Positions 8,429 through 15,583 of a stretch of 64,000 bases of DNA are shown here, in pieces. A program made the position numbers and the translations under genes. The notes beneath the pieces are model-generated. The model ran no database searches, was not told the DNA's origin, and was given only the letters and a program-made list of their open reading frames with translations. The stretch lies in the NCBI RefSeq assembly GCF_015291745.1, contig NZ_CP030059.1, positions 496,001 through 560,000 of the forward strand, written 5' to 3'. Each line of letters opens with the position of its first letter. Position 1 is the first letter of the stretch. This DNA comes from Bradyrhizobium sp. CCBAU 53351 (lineage in GTDB: Bacteria; Pseudomonadota; Alphaproteobacteria; Rhizobiales; Xanthobacteraceae).

Positions 8429-9382
8429 CTAGGTCAGGCTCACGCCATAGCAGGCCGACATCAATCCAAGTTGCGGATATTGCCGGTCGATCGCCGCCAC
8501 CTCTTTTCGCATCTGCGCGATGATCCAGTCCCGGATTTCGGCGGCGATGGGCCGCATGGGCCGGTTGCGGGGCGGCAGAAACTCGCAGAGGCGGCGCGTG
8601 GTGGCCAGTGTATCGGAGGCCGGTACCAGCGCGCCGGTCAGAAGCCAATGCGAGGTCACCGTCAGCCAGCCGAGAGCGATGCCCTGGCCTAGCAGGGCTG
8701 CCTGCACGACCACGGCATAATCGGTGAAGCTCAGCCCCTTGGCTGAGCCGCGGCGCCCGGTCAGAAACGATGCGTAATCCGCGGCCCAGTCGCCCGGCGT
8801 CTCGGCAAGACGGATGATGGTGTTGCCCTCGGCAGGATCGGTGTCCCCGAGATAGCCGGGGCTGCACATCGGCAGCATGACCTCCTTCATCACCAGCGTG
8901 CCGTCGGAGGAGGGCTCGTCGCGATCGCGAAAGCGCATGCCGAGATCGACGTTCTCGACCGGCCCGCGCAACGCGCCGGAGATCAGTTGGAAGCGTAGGT
9001 CGACTTGCGGAAACTGCTTCTGCAGCTTGTCGATGCGCGGCATCAGCCAGTGCGTGGTGAAAGCTGAGGAGACCGACAGCGTCACCGTTTCGGTGCCCTT
9101 GCGCCGCCGCTCGATCTCGACAAGCCCGCTCTCGATGCTGCGGAAGCCTTCGAGCACGCGGTGATACAGCAATTCGCCTTCCTCGGTGAGCACGGCGCGG
9201 CCTGCCTTGCGATCGAACAGGCGCACGCCGAGATGCTCCTCGAACTGGCCGAGCATCCGGCTCACCGCCGGCTGCGTCACGTTCAATTCCGCCGCCGCTG
9301 CGGTGAAGCTGCCATTGCGCGCCGCTGCGTCAAAGACGAACAGGGCGTTGCTGGATGGCAGCATGCGGCGGAGCTCGGGCAT
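8429..9382 (-). CDS. LysR-family transcriptional regulator (GcvA-like)
   Basis: The protein has 317 aa. An N-terminal winged helix-turn-helix (SNALFVFDAAARNGSFTAAA, then ELNVTQPAVSRMLGQFEEHLG) is followed by a LysR substrate-binding domain (from about residue 97, VTLSVSSAFTTHWLMPRI). The GcvA-like subgroup has this linker wording. It is divergent from the amine-type ABC operon starting at 9578, with 195 bp between, which suggests that it controls that operon. The annotated ATG at 9380-9382 is inside a T-N11-A palindrome; an alternative ATG at 9364 (residue 7, MLPSSNALF) would put the operator just upstream of the gene. Confidence 0.93.
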   Translation of the reverse strand: MPELRRMLPSSNALFVFDAAARNGSFTAAAAELNVTQPAVSRMLGQFEEHLGVRLFDRKAGRAVLTEEGELLYHRVLEGFRSIESGLVEIERRRKGTETVTLSVSSAFTTHWLMPRIDKLQKQFPQVDLRFQLISGALRGPVENVDLGMRFRDRDEPSSDGTLVMKEVMLPMCSPGYLGDTDPAEGNTIIRLAETPGDWAADYASFLTGRRGSAKGLSFTDYAVVVQAALLGQGIALGWLTVTSHWLLTGALVPASDTLATTRRLCEFLPPRNRPMRPIAAEIRDWIIAQMRKEVAAIDRQYPQLGLMSACYGVSLT

Positions 9383-9396
9383 AACGTCATGTTATG
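9380..9396. promoter_or_regulatory. LysR-type operator candidate (CATAAC-N5-GTTATG)
   Basis: A perfect 6-bp inverted repeat with 5-nt spacer contains the LysR hallmark T-N11-A (T 9382, A 9394). It overlaps the first codon of the lysR gene and lies 181 bp upstream of the divergent ABC operon. Its position fits autoregulation. Confidence 0.5.
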
Positions 9397-9577
9397 AGCG
9401 CGGTGAGAATTTGGCAATTGCCGAGTTTTCGCAAGTCTGGTGTCATCGACATGACGGCCCAAAGACAGCGGCTCAGAGCGACGATTTGGTGCAGCGCACG
9501 CTTCCGCCACGATCGCAGCGAGCACTCTGTCTATAAAGCAGGCTTATGGCGCGCAGCGAGGCACGCCAGCTCGGGAC

Positions 9578-10675
9578 ATGGCGAGGTCGATCTTGGACAA
9601 GCGAGCGGAAAGCGTCGAGATCAGGTCTGCCAGCAAGGCCTATGGCGCCGTTCGCGCCCTCGATGATGTTTCGCTCACGGTCGGCGCCGGTGAATTCGTC
9701 TCCCTGCTCGGCCCCTCCGGCTCCGGCAAGACCACGCTGCTCGGTATCCTGGGTGGATTCATTCTTCCAACGTCGGGCACGATTCTCTTCGGCGGCCGCG
9801 ACGTCACCTACATGCCGCCGCACAAGCGCGACATCGGCGTGGTTTTCCAGAACTACGCGTTGTTCCCGCACATGAGTGTCGGCGAGAACGTCGCCTTTCC
9901 GTTGCGCGCGCGGCGCCTGCCGAAAGCCTCATGGCCGGACAAGGTGCGTGCCGCGCTCGGCATGGTTGGCCTCGCCGGCTATGAGGAGCGCGGCATCGCG
10001 CAGCTCTCCGGCGGCCAACGCCAGCGCGTCGCGCTCGCACGCGCCATGATCTTCGAGCCGCGCCTGATCCTGATGGACGAGCCGCTCTCCGCCCTCGACA
10101 AGCAGCTCCGCGAATCCATGCAGATCGAGCTGCGCTCGCTGCACAGGCGCATCCAGGCCACCATCATCTACGTCACCCATGACCAGCGCGAGGCGCTGAC
10201 CATGAGCGACCGCGTCGCCGTGATGAAGGACGGCCGGCTGGTCCAGATCGACGAGCCGGCGCGGCTGCACGATCATCCCGCGGATTCCTTCGTCGCCAGC
10301 TTCATCGGTGAAGCCACCATGCTGCCCGTTCGGCGCGTCGATGCCTCCAGCATCGCGCTCGGCAATGCTTTGCTGCGCAGCGCACGCGCCGTTCCCGATG
10401 GCGATGCCTTGATGCTGGCCGTGCACAGCGAGAAGCTGTTGATCGACGACGGCGCGCAGGACGCCGCTTGCAACCGGCTGACCGGCACCGTCACCGACAT
10501 CGTCTACCAGGGCGAAAGCCTTCGCATTTTCCTGGCGCTCGCCGACGGCATCGCGCTCAGCCTGCGCCAGCCGAGCTACCACCAGGCCTATCACCGTATC
10601 CCGCCGCTCGGCGGCAGCCTCACCGTCACGCTCCACCCCGAGGACACGATCGTCGTGCCCAGGGCGGGGGATTGA
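9578..10675 (+). CDS. ABC transporter ATP-binding protein, polyamine/opine type (PotA-like)
   Basis: The protein has 365 aa. Walker A GPSGSGKTT (about residues 45-53), Q-loop FQNYALFPHM, signature LSGGQRQRVALARA, Walker B LILMDEP and switch YVTHDQ are all present, followed by a C-terminal TOBE region. This is the domain order of PotA/FbpC-type ATPases that energise uptake of spermidine/putrescine-like compounds. It is the first gene of an operon running to 15489 with a HAD hydrolase, an amine oxidase, a binding protein and two permeases. An ATG start was chosen; an in-frame TTG shortly downstream is possible. Confidence 0.95.
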   Translation: MARSILDKRAESVEIRSASKAYGAVRALDDVSLTVGAGEFVSLLGPSGSGKTTLLGILGGFILPTSGTILFGGRDVTYMPPHKRDIGVVFQNYALFPHMSVGENVAFPLRARRLPKASWPDKVRAALGMVGLAGYEERGIAQLSGGQRQRVALARAMIFEPRLILMDEPLSALDKQLRESMQIELRSLHRRIQATIIYVTHDQREALTMSDRVAVMKDGRLVQIDEPARLHDHPADSFVASFIGEATMLPVRRVDASSIALGNALLRSARAVPDGDALMLAVHSEKLLIDDGAQDAACNRLTGTVTDIVYQGESLRIFLALADGIALSLRQPSYHQAYHRIPPLGGSLTVTLHPEDTIVVPRAGD

Positions 10676-10710
10676 ACTTCAGATTCATCCAAGCCGAGAG
10701 AAGAAACGAC

Positions 10711-11427
10711 ATGTCGACCCAAGCCGCGTTCAGCAACTTCAAGGTTCTCACTTTCGACGTCGTCGGCACCTTGATCGACTTCGAAACCGGCGTGCTCGCC
10801 GCCGTGCGCAAGATTTCGGGCAAGACGCCGGCCGAGCTCAGCGACGACGTGATCTTCGAATCCTACAAGCGCGGCCGCGACAAGCATTACGAGCGCTCCA
10901 GCGAGGTGATGTTCCATGTCTACCGCTATCTCGCGAAGGAGCTCGGGCTGCCCGCCGACGATGCGTCCTGCGACGTGTTCCAGCTCGCCGTGCTGCGCTG
11001 GGGGCCGTTCCCGGATTCGGTCGAGGCGCTCAAGCGGCTGCGCACGAAATTCCGCCTGGTCGCGATGACCAATGCCGACCGCGTCGCGCTGTCCTGCTAC
11101 GCCCATGCGCTCGGCAATCCCTTCGACGACACCGTCTGCGCCGACGACACCGGTGTGGCGAAACCGAACCCGGAATTCTTCGCCTACAACAAGGGCCGCC
11201 AGTCGGCCTTCGGCTACAAGCAGTCCGACATTCTGCACGTCGCGCAGAGCCAGTATCACGACATCGGGATCGCGCGGAAGCTCGGCTATAAGGTGTGCTG
11301 GATCGAACGCCGACAGGGCATCGCCGGCTTCGGCGGCACGCCGGCGGTGGAGGCGCTGACCAAGCCGGACTTCCATTACCCGACCCTGAAGGCGCTCGCC
11401 GACGCCGCAATCGGGCCAGTGGAGTAG
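10711..11427 (+). CDS. Haloacid dehalogenase-superfamily hydrolase (type II L-2-haloacid dehalogenase-like)
   Basis: The protein has 238 aa. HAD motif I is TFDVVGTLID, with the first Asp as candidate nucleophile and the second Asp replaced, as in haloacid dehalogenases. Motif II is near VAMTNADR, motif III Lys is in TGVAKPNPEFF, and motif IV is near QSQYHDIGIARKLG. The stop codon abuts the ATG of the next gene, so the two are translationally coupled. Inside an uptake operon with an amine oxidase, the physiological substrate is probably an intermediate of the imported compound, not a halogenated acid; this is inference. The ATG follows gccgagagaagaa. Confidence 0.88.
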   Translation: MSTQAAFSNFKVLTFDVVGTLIDFETGVLAAVRKISGKTPAELSDDVIFESYKRGRDKHYERSSEVMFHVYRYLAKELGLPADDASCDVFQLAVLRWGPFPDSVEALKRLRTKFRLVAMTNADRVALSCYAHALGNPFDDTVCADDTGVAKPNPEFFAYNKGRQSAFGYKQSDILHVAQSQYHDIGIARKLGYKVCWIERRQGIAGFGGTPAVEALTKPDFHYPTLKALADAAIGPVE

Positions 11428-12747
11428 ATGAGCGCGGCCATGACGCAGGATTGGCGCGCGCTGCCATCGGTCGATTCGCTGTGGGAAGCCACGGCGAATC
11501 CGGCTCGCGCCTTTCCGGTGCTGTCGGGCGAGAGCCAGGCGGACGTGGTGATCATCGGCGCAGGCTATACCGGTCTGTCCGCGGCGCATCATGTCGCCAA
11601 GAGCGGCCTGTCGCCCGTCGTGTTGGAGGCAAACCGCCCCGGCTGGGGCGCGAGCGGACGCAACGGCGGCGTGATCACCGCAAAGTTTCGCCTCTCGTTC
11701 CGCGAGATCGACGCCGCACACGGCCGCGCCATGGCGCGGCGCATGTACGAAATCGCGCATCAAGCGACCGACATGGTCGAGGAACTGGTGTCGGAGTTCG
11801 GCATCGCCGGCGCGAACCTGACGCGCACCGGCCAGGTCAAGGCCGCACACAACGAGGCGACGCTCCGGGCCGCGATCGACGAGGCCAACTGGATGACGCG
11901 CGAGATGGGCTCGGCAGCGGTCCGCATCCTCGACAAGGACGGCGTGCGCGAGGAGACCGGCTCCGACGTCTTCGTCGGCGGCGTCCTCAATCCCGGCTCG
12001 GGCGGCATCCATCCGCTGAATTATCTGCGCGGTCTCGCCGATGGCGTGACCGGCCGCGGAGTGCCGATCTTCCAGGAATCGCCTGTGGCCAAGCTCTACC
12101 GGGACAAGGACGGCATCGTCGCCGAGACGCCGCAAGGCGCGGTGCGCGCCAAGCAGGCCATCATCGCGACCAACAGCTATTCGGATCTGACCGCCGCCAC
12201 CGCGCACATGCAGCGCACGCTGATTCCGTTCCGCAGCGCCATGGTCGCGACGGAAAGACTGCCGCGCAATCTCGCGGGAAAACTGATGCCGACCGGGCGC
12301 ACCTATACCGAAACCAAGCGCATGATGCGCTGGTTCCGCATGGTCGACAACCGCGTGATCTTCGGTGGCCGCGGCGCGTTCGGCAAACAGGACTCGCAGG
12401 CCGCCTTCGACGCCTTGCGCAAGGCGATGGTCGGCATCTTTCCCGATCTCGCCGACATTCCGCTCGCATACAAATGGTCCGGCCTCGTCGCGATGACGCT
12501 GGACTCGGTGCCGCATATCGGCCGGCTCGACGATCGCACGCTGGTCTCGATGGGCTACAACGGCGCCGGCGTTGCGATGTCGAGCCTGATGGGGCGCTAT
12601 CTCGCGGCCCTCGTGCGCGGTGAGACGCCTGACGTCGGCCTGCTCGATGTCTGGCGCATGAAATCCATTCCGTTCTATCCGCTGCGCGAGCCCGCCATAC
12701 GCTTGGTCGCCGGCTGGTACCAGTTTCTCGATGCGATCGGCCGGTAA
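11428..12747 (+). CDS. FAD-dependent oxidoreductase of the DAO family (PuuB-like amine oxidase)
   Basis: The protein has 439 aa. A dinucleotide-binding motif DVVIIGAGYTGLSAAHHVAK (about residues 39-58) and the conserved GWGASGRNGG are typical of gamma-glutamylputrescine oxidase and related DAO-family enzymes. A C-terminal GYNGAGVAMSSLMGR closes the FAD site. In the operon with a PotABCD-like transporter it probably oxidises the imported amine or opine. The start is directly after the preceding stop (TAGATG); an internal ATG five codons in (MTQDW) is an alternative. Confidence 0.92.
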   Translation: MSAAMTQDWRALPSVDSLWEATANPARAFPVLSGESQADVVIIGAGYTGLSAAHHVAKSGLSPVVLEANRPGWGASGRNGGVITAKFRLSFREIDAAHGRAMARRMYEIAHQATDMVEELVSEFGIAGANLTRTGQVKAAHNEATLRAAIDEANWMTREMGSAAVRILDKDGVREETGSDVFVGGVLNPGSGGIHPLNYLRGLADGVTGRGVPIFQESPVAKLYRDKDGIVAETPQGAVRAKQAIIATNSYSDLTAATAHMQRTLIPFRSAMVATERLPRNLAGKLMPTGRTYTETKRMMRWFRMVDNRVIFGGRGAFGKQDSQAAFDALRKAMVGIFPDLADIPLAYKWSGLVAMTLDSVPHIGRLDDRTLVSMGYNGAGVAMSSLMGRYLAALVRGETPDVGLLDVWRMKSIPFYPLREPAIRLVAGWYQFLDAIGR

Positions 12748-12775
12748 GCCAATTTTGGCGAAGGAGGAGGCGACG

Positions 12776-13825
12776 ATGAACACCAAACGCAATTTCGAAC
12801 TTGGCTGCACGCTGCTTGGCGTGCTCGCGCTCGGGGGCACCGCGGCTGATGCCGCCGAGCAGATCACCTTCGTCTCGCAGGGCGGCGCCTATCAGCAGGC
12901 GCAGACGGTGGCGATCCTCGATCCCTCCGCCAAGAAGCTCGGCATCACCATCAACCAGGACTCCATTCCCGACGCCTGGCCCGCGATCAAGACGCAGGTC
13001 GGCAGCGGCAAGCCGATCTGGGACGTGGTCGACACGCCGACCGGCAATTGCCTGCGTGGCGGCGAGCAGGGCCTGATCGAGAAGCTCGATTTCTCCAAGA
13101 TTCCGAACGGTGCGGCGATGCCGGAAGCGTATCGCAGCGCCTATTCGGTGTCCTACGAGTTCTATTCCAGCGTGCTCGCCTTTAGCCAGAAGACCTTTCC
13201 GAAGGGCGCCCCGAACAGCTGGGCCGATTTCTGGGACGTGAAGAAATTCCCCGGACGCCGCGCGCTGCGCAACCACCCGTTCGCCACGCTCGAGGCCGCG
13301 CTGATGGCCGACGGCGTCGCGCCCGACAAGCTCTATCCGCTCGACGTCGACCGCGCCTTTAGGAAGCTGGAGGAGATCAAGCCGCACATCACGGTGTGGT
13401 GGACCTCGGGCGCGCAGTCGGCGCAGCTCCTCAACGACGGCGAGGTTGACATGGAGATGGCGTGGAACGGCCGCGTCAGCGCTGTCGCCAAGGAAGGGGC
13501 CAAAGTGTCGTTCACCTATAACCAGGGCATCCTGCAGAGCACCTCGCTGTGCATCCTCAAGGGTGCGCCGAACCTCGACACGGCGGTGAAATTTCTCAAC
13601 GAGGCCGTCGACCCCGTGCACCAGGCCAATCTGCCGCTCCAGATTGACTACGGCCCGGGCAATCCCAAGGCGTTCGAGACCAACGTGATCAAGCCCGAGC
13701 GTGCCGCGCAATTGCCGAGCGAGCCGGCGAATGCGGCGAAGCAGGCGTTGATGTCCTATGCCTGGTGGTCTTCGCCGGCCGGAGAGGCCGCCGAGAAGCG
13801 CTGGGCGTCGTTCATGCAGAAGTAG
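12776..13825 (+). CDS. Extracellular solute-binding protein, polyamine-type ABC transporter (PotD-like)
   Basis: The protein has 349 aa with a signal peptide (LGCTLLGVLALGGTAADAA-EQ). The mature protein begins with EQITFVSQGGAYQQAQ, the start typical of PotD/opine-type periplasmic binding proteins (SBP_bac_8). The conserved WDVVDTPTGN and MEMAWNGRVS segments fit this group. It delivers ligand to the permeases encoded directly downstream. AAGGAGGAGG lies 7 nt before the ATG, the strongest ribosome site of the operon, as expected for the binding protein. Confidence 0.94.
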   Translation: MNTKRNFELGCTLLGVLALGGTAADAAEQITFVSQGGAYQQAQTVAILDPSAKKLGITINQDSIPDAWPAIKTQVGSGKPIWDVVDTPTGNCLRGGEQGLIEKLDFSKIPNGAAMPEAYRSAYSVSYEFYSSVLAFSQKTFPKGAPNSWADFWDVKKFPGRRALRNHPFATLEAALMADGVAPDKLYPLDVDRAFRKLEEIKPHITVWWTSGAQSAQLLNDGEVDMEMAWNGRVSAVAKEGAKVSFTYNQGILQSTSLCILKGAPNLDTAVKFLNEAVDPVHQANLPLQIDYGPGNPKAFETNVIKPERAAQLPSEPANAAKQALMSYAWWSSPAGEAAEKRWASFMQK

Positions 13826-13837
13826 GCGGAGCCAGCG

Positions 13838-14707
13838 TTGACGACATCAGTGCAAGATCCATCCCTGAAGCATCAGCGCCGCGAGCACGGCCTGATGCTG
13901 GCATTGGTGTCGCCGGCGCTGCTGGTGATCCTGGCGCTGATCGTGCTGCCGGTCGGCTGGCTCGCCTGGCAGTCGGTCTACCATGACGGCTTTACGCTGG
14001 AGAATTATCGCCGCGTCTTCACCGAGGACGTGTACTGGCGCAGCTTCGCTCTGACCTTCGAGATCAGCCTCGCAGTCACGGTGATCGCGCTATTGCTCGG
14101 CTATCCCGTGGCCTATCTCGCCAATTCGTTGCCGAAAGGGTGGAGCATCCTCATCCTGTCGCTGGTCGTGCTTCCGTTCTGGACCAGCGTGCTGGTGCGC
14201 GCCTATGCCTGGCTGGCCTTGCTGCAGCGTACCGGCGTGATCAACCAGTTCCTGCGCTATCTCGATGTGATCTCGGAACCGCTCGCGCTGGTCCACAATA
14301 CGTTCGGCACGGTGGTCGCGACCGTGCATATCCTGCTGCCGTTCATGGTGTTGCCGCTCTATGCCGCCATGCAGAAGATCCCGAACGACCTGATGCAGGC
14401 CGGCGCCAGCCTGGGCGCGAGCCCGTCGCTCACCTTCTTCCGCGTGTTCCTGCCGCTGTCGTTGCCGGGCGTGCTCGCTGGCTGCACCATGGTGTTCGTG
14501 CTCTGCCTCGGCTTCTACATCACGCCCGAATTGCTCGGCGGCGGTCGCACCGTGATGGTGTCGATGCTCGTCAGCCGAAACGTCGAGCTCTACAACCAGT
14601 TCGGCGCGGCGAGCGCCGTCGCGGTGGTGCTGCTCGCGAGCGTGCTCGCGACCTTCTTCGTCGTCAGCCGCTTCATCTCGCTCGATCGCGTGTTGGGGCA
14701 GAAATGA
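13838..14707 (+). CDS. ABC transporter permease, PotB-like
   Basis: The protein has 289 aa with six predicted hydrophobic segments (first about residues 19-43, LMLALVSPALLVILALIVLP). A BPD_transp_1 EAA-type loop is near MQAGASLGASPSLTFFRV. It forms the membrane pore with the PotC-like partner, whose ATG overlaps this gene's TGA (ATGA). The start is a TTG 12 nt after the preceding stop, behind GGCGGAG; no ATG precedes the first helix closely enough except M20. Confidence 0.93.
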   Translation: MTTSVQDPSLKHQRREHGLMLALVSPALLVILALIVLPVGWLAWQSVYHDGFTLENYRRVFTEDVYWRSFALTFEISLAVTVIALLLGYPVAYLANSLPKGWSILILSLVVLPFWTSVLVRAYAWLALLQRTGVINQFLRYLDVISEPLALVHNTFGTVVATVHILLPFMVLPLYAAMQKIPNDLMQAGASLGASPSLTFFRVFLPLSLPGVLAGCTMVFVLCLGFYITPELLGGGRTVMVSMLVSRNVELYNQFGAASAVAVVLLASVLATFFVVSRFISLDRVLGQK

Positions 14708-15489
14708 TGCGCGCCTCAACCGCACGGATTGTTCTGTACGTGGTCAGCGCGCTGGTGCTGGTCTATCTGATCCTGCCGGTTCTGATCATCGTGCCGATCT
14801 CGTTCTCCAGCGCGCGCTTCCTGACCTTCCCGCCGCCGTCCTTCTCGCTGCGCTGGTACCAGCTTTATTTCTCCAATCCGGCATGGATGCAGGCGACGCG
14901 GGTGACGCTGACGGTTGCACTGCTGACCGTTGCGATCGCGACCCCTTTCGGCGTCGCCGCCGCCTATGCCATCAGCCAGTCGAAGCTGCGGATCATGCGG
15001 CTGATCCACATGACGCTGCTGCTGCCGCTGGTGGTGCCCATCATCATCACCGCTGTCGGCATCTTCTTCGTGTACGCCAAGGTCGGCCTGGTCGCGACCA
15101 TGCCCGGTCTCGTGCTCGCGAACGTGATGCTGGGCCTGCCCTATGTCGTCATTTCCGTCCTGGCCGGCCTGCAGAGCTTCGATCCCGCGCAGGAAATGGT
15201 GGCGCGCAGCCTCGGCATGAACCGTCTCCGCAGCTTCTTTGCGGTGACGCTGCCGCAGATCAAGTCCAGCGTGGTCGCTGGCGGCATTTTCGCATTCATC
15301 TCGGCAATGGACGAGACCATCGTCGCGCTGTTCATCTCCGGCGGCCAATACCAGCCGCTGACCAAGCGCATGTTCACGGCGCTTCGGGACGAGATCGATC
15401 CCACAATTGCGGCGATATCGGCGCTGATGACGGCGGGCTCCTTCCTCCTCGTGCTGCTCGCGACCACAAGACAGGGGAAGAAGACGTAG
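14704..15489 (+). CDS. ABC transporter permease, PotC-like
   Basis: The protein has 261 aa with about six transmembrane segments. The N-terminal helix is ARIVLYVVSALVLVYLILPV, and the EAA loop is near MVARSLGMNRLRSFFAVTLP. It is the last gene of the uptake operon and overlaps the upstream permease by 4 bp. A second ATG follows immediately (14707), but the coupled ATGA start was preferred. It is convergent with the GGDEF-EAL gene, with 94 bp between them. Confidence 0.93.
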   Translation: MMRASTARIVLYVVSALVLVYLILPVLIIVPISFSSARFLTFPPPSFSLRWYQLYFSNPAWMQATRVTLTVALLTVAIATPFGVAAAYAISQSKLRIMRLIHMTLLLPLVVPIIITAVGIFFVYAKVGLVATMPGLVLANVMLGLPYVVISVLAGLQSFDPAQEMVARSLGMNRLRSFFAVTLPQIKSSVVAGGIFAFISAMDETIVALFISGGQYQPLTKRMFTALRDEIDPTIAAISALMTAGSFLLVLLATTRQGKKT

Positions 15490-15553
15490 AGCGAATGGCG
15501 GCCTTCAGGCTGAGGCGTCGAGGAGGGCGCCTTTCCCCGCGACCATTTCGCGG

Positions 15554-15568
15554 AGCGGGCGTCCCGCT
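15554..15568. terminator. Short GC-rich hairpin between convergent genes
   Basis: agcggg (15554-15559) pairs with cccgct (15563-15568) around cgt. No T-run follows on either strand, so termination strength is uncertain. It sits between the convergent permease and GGDEF-EAL genes. Confidence 0.35.
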
Positions 15569-15583
15569 GAAGAGGAGGCGTCG

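Noticed and set aside
10711..11427. Dedicated dehalogenation of haloacids
   Set aside because: The HAD fold is clear, but the operon context is amine uptake and oxidation, so a halogenated substrate is not supported.
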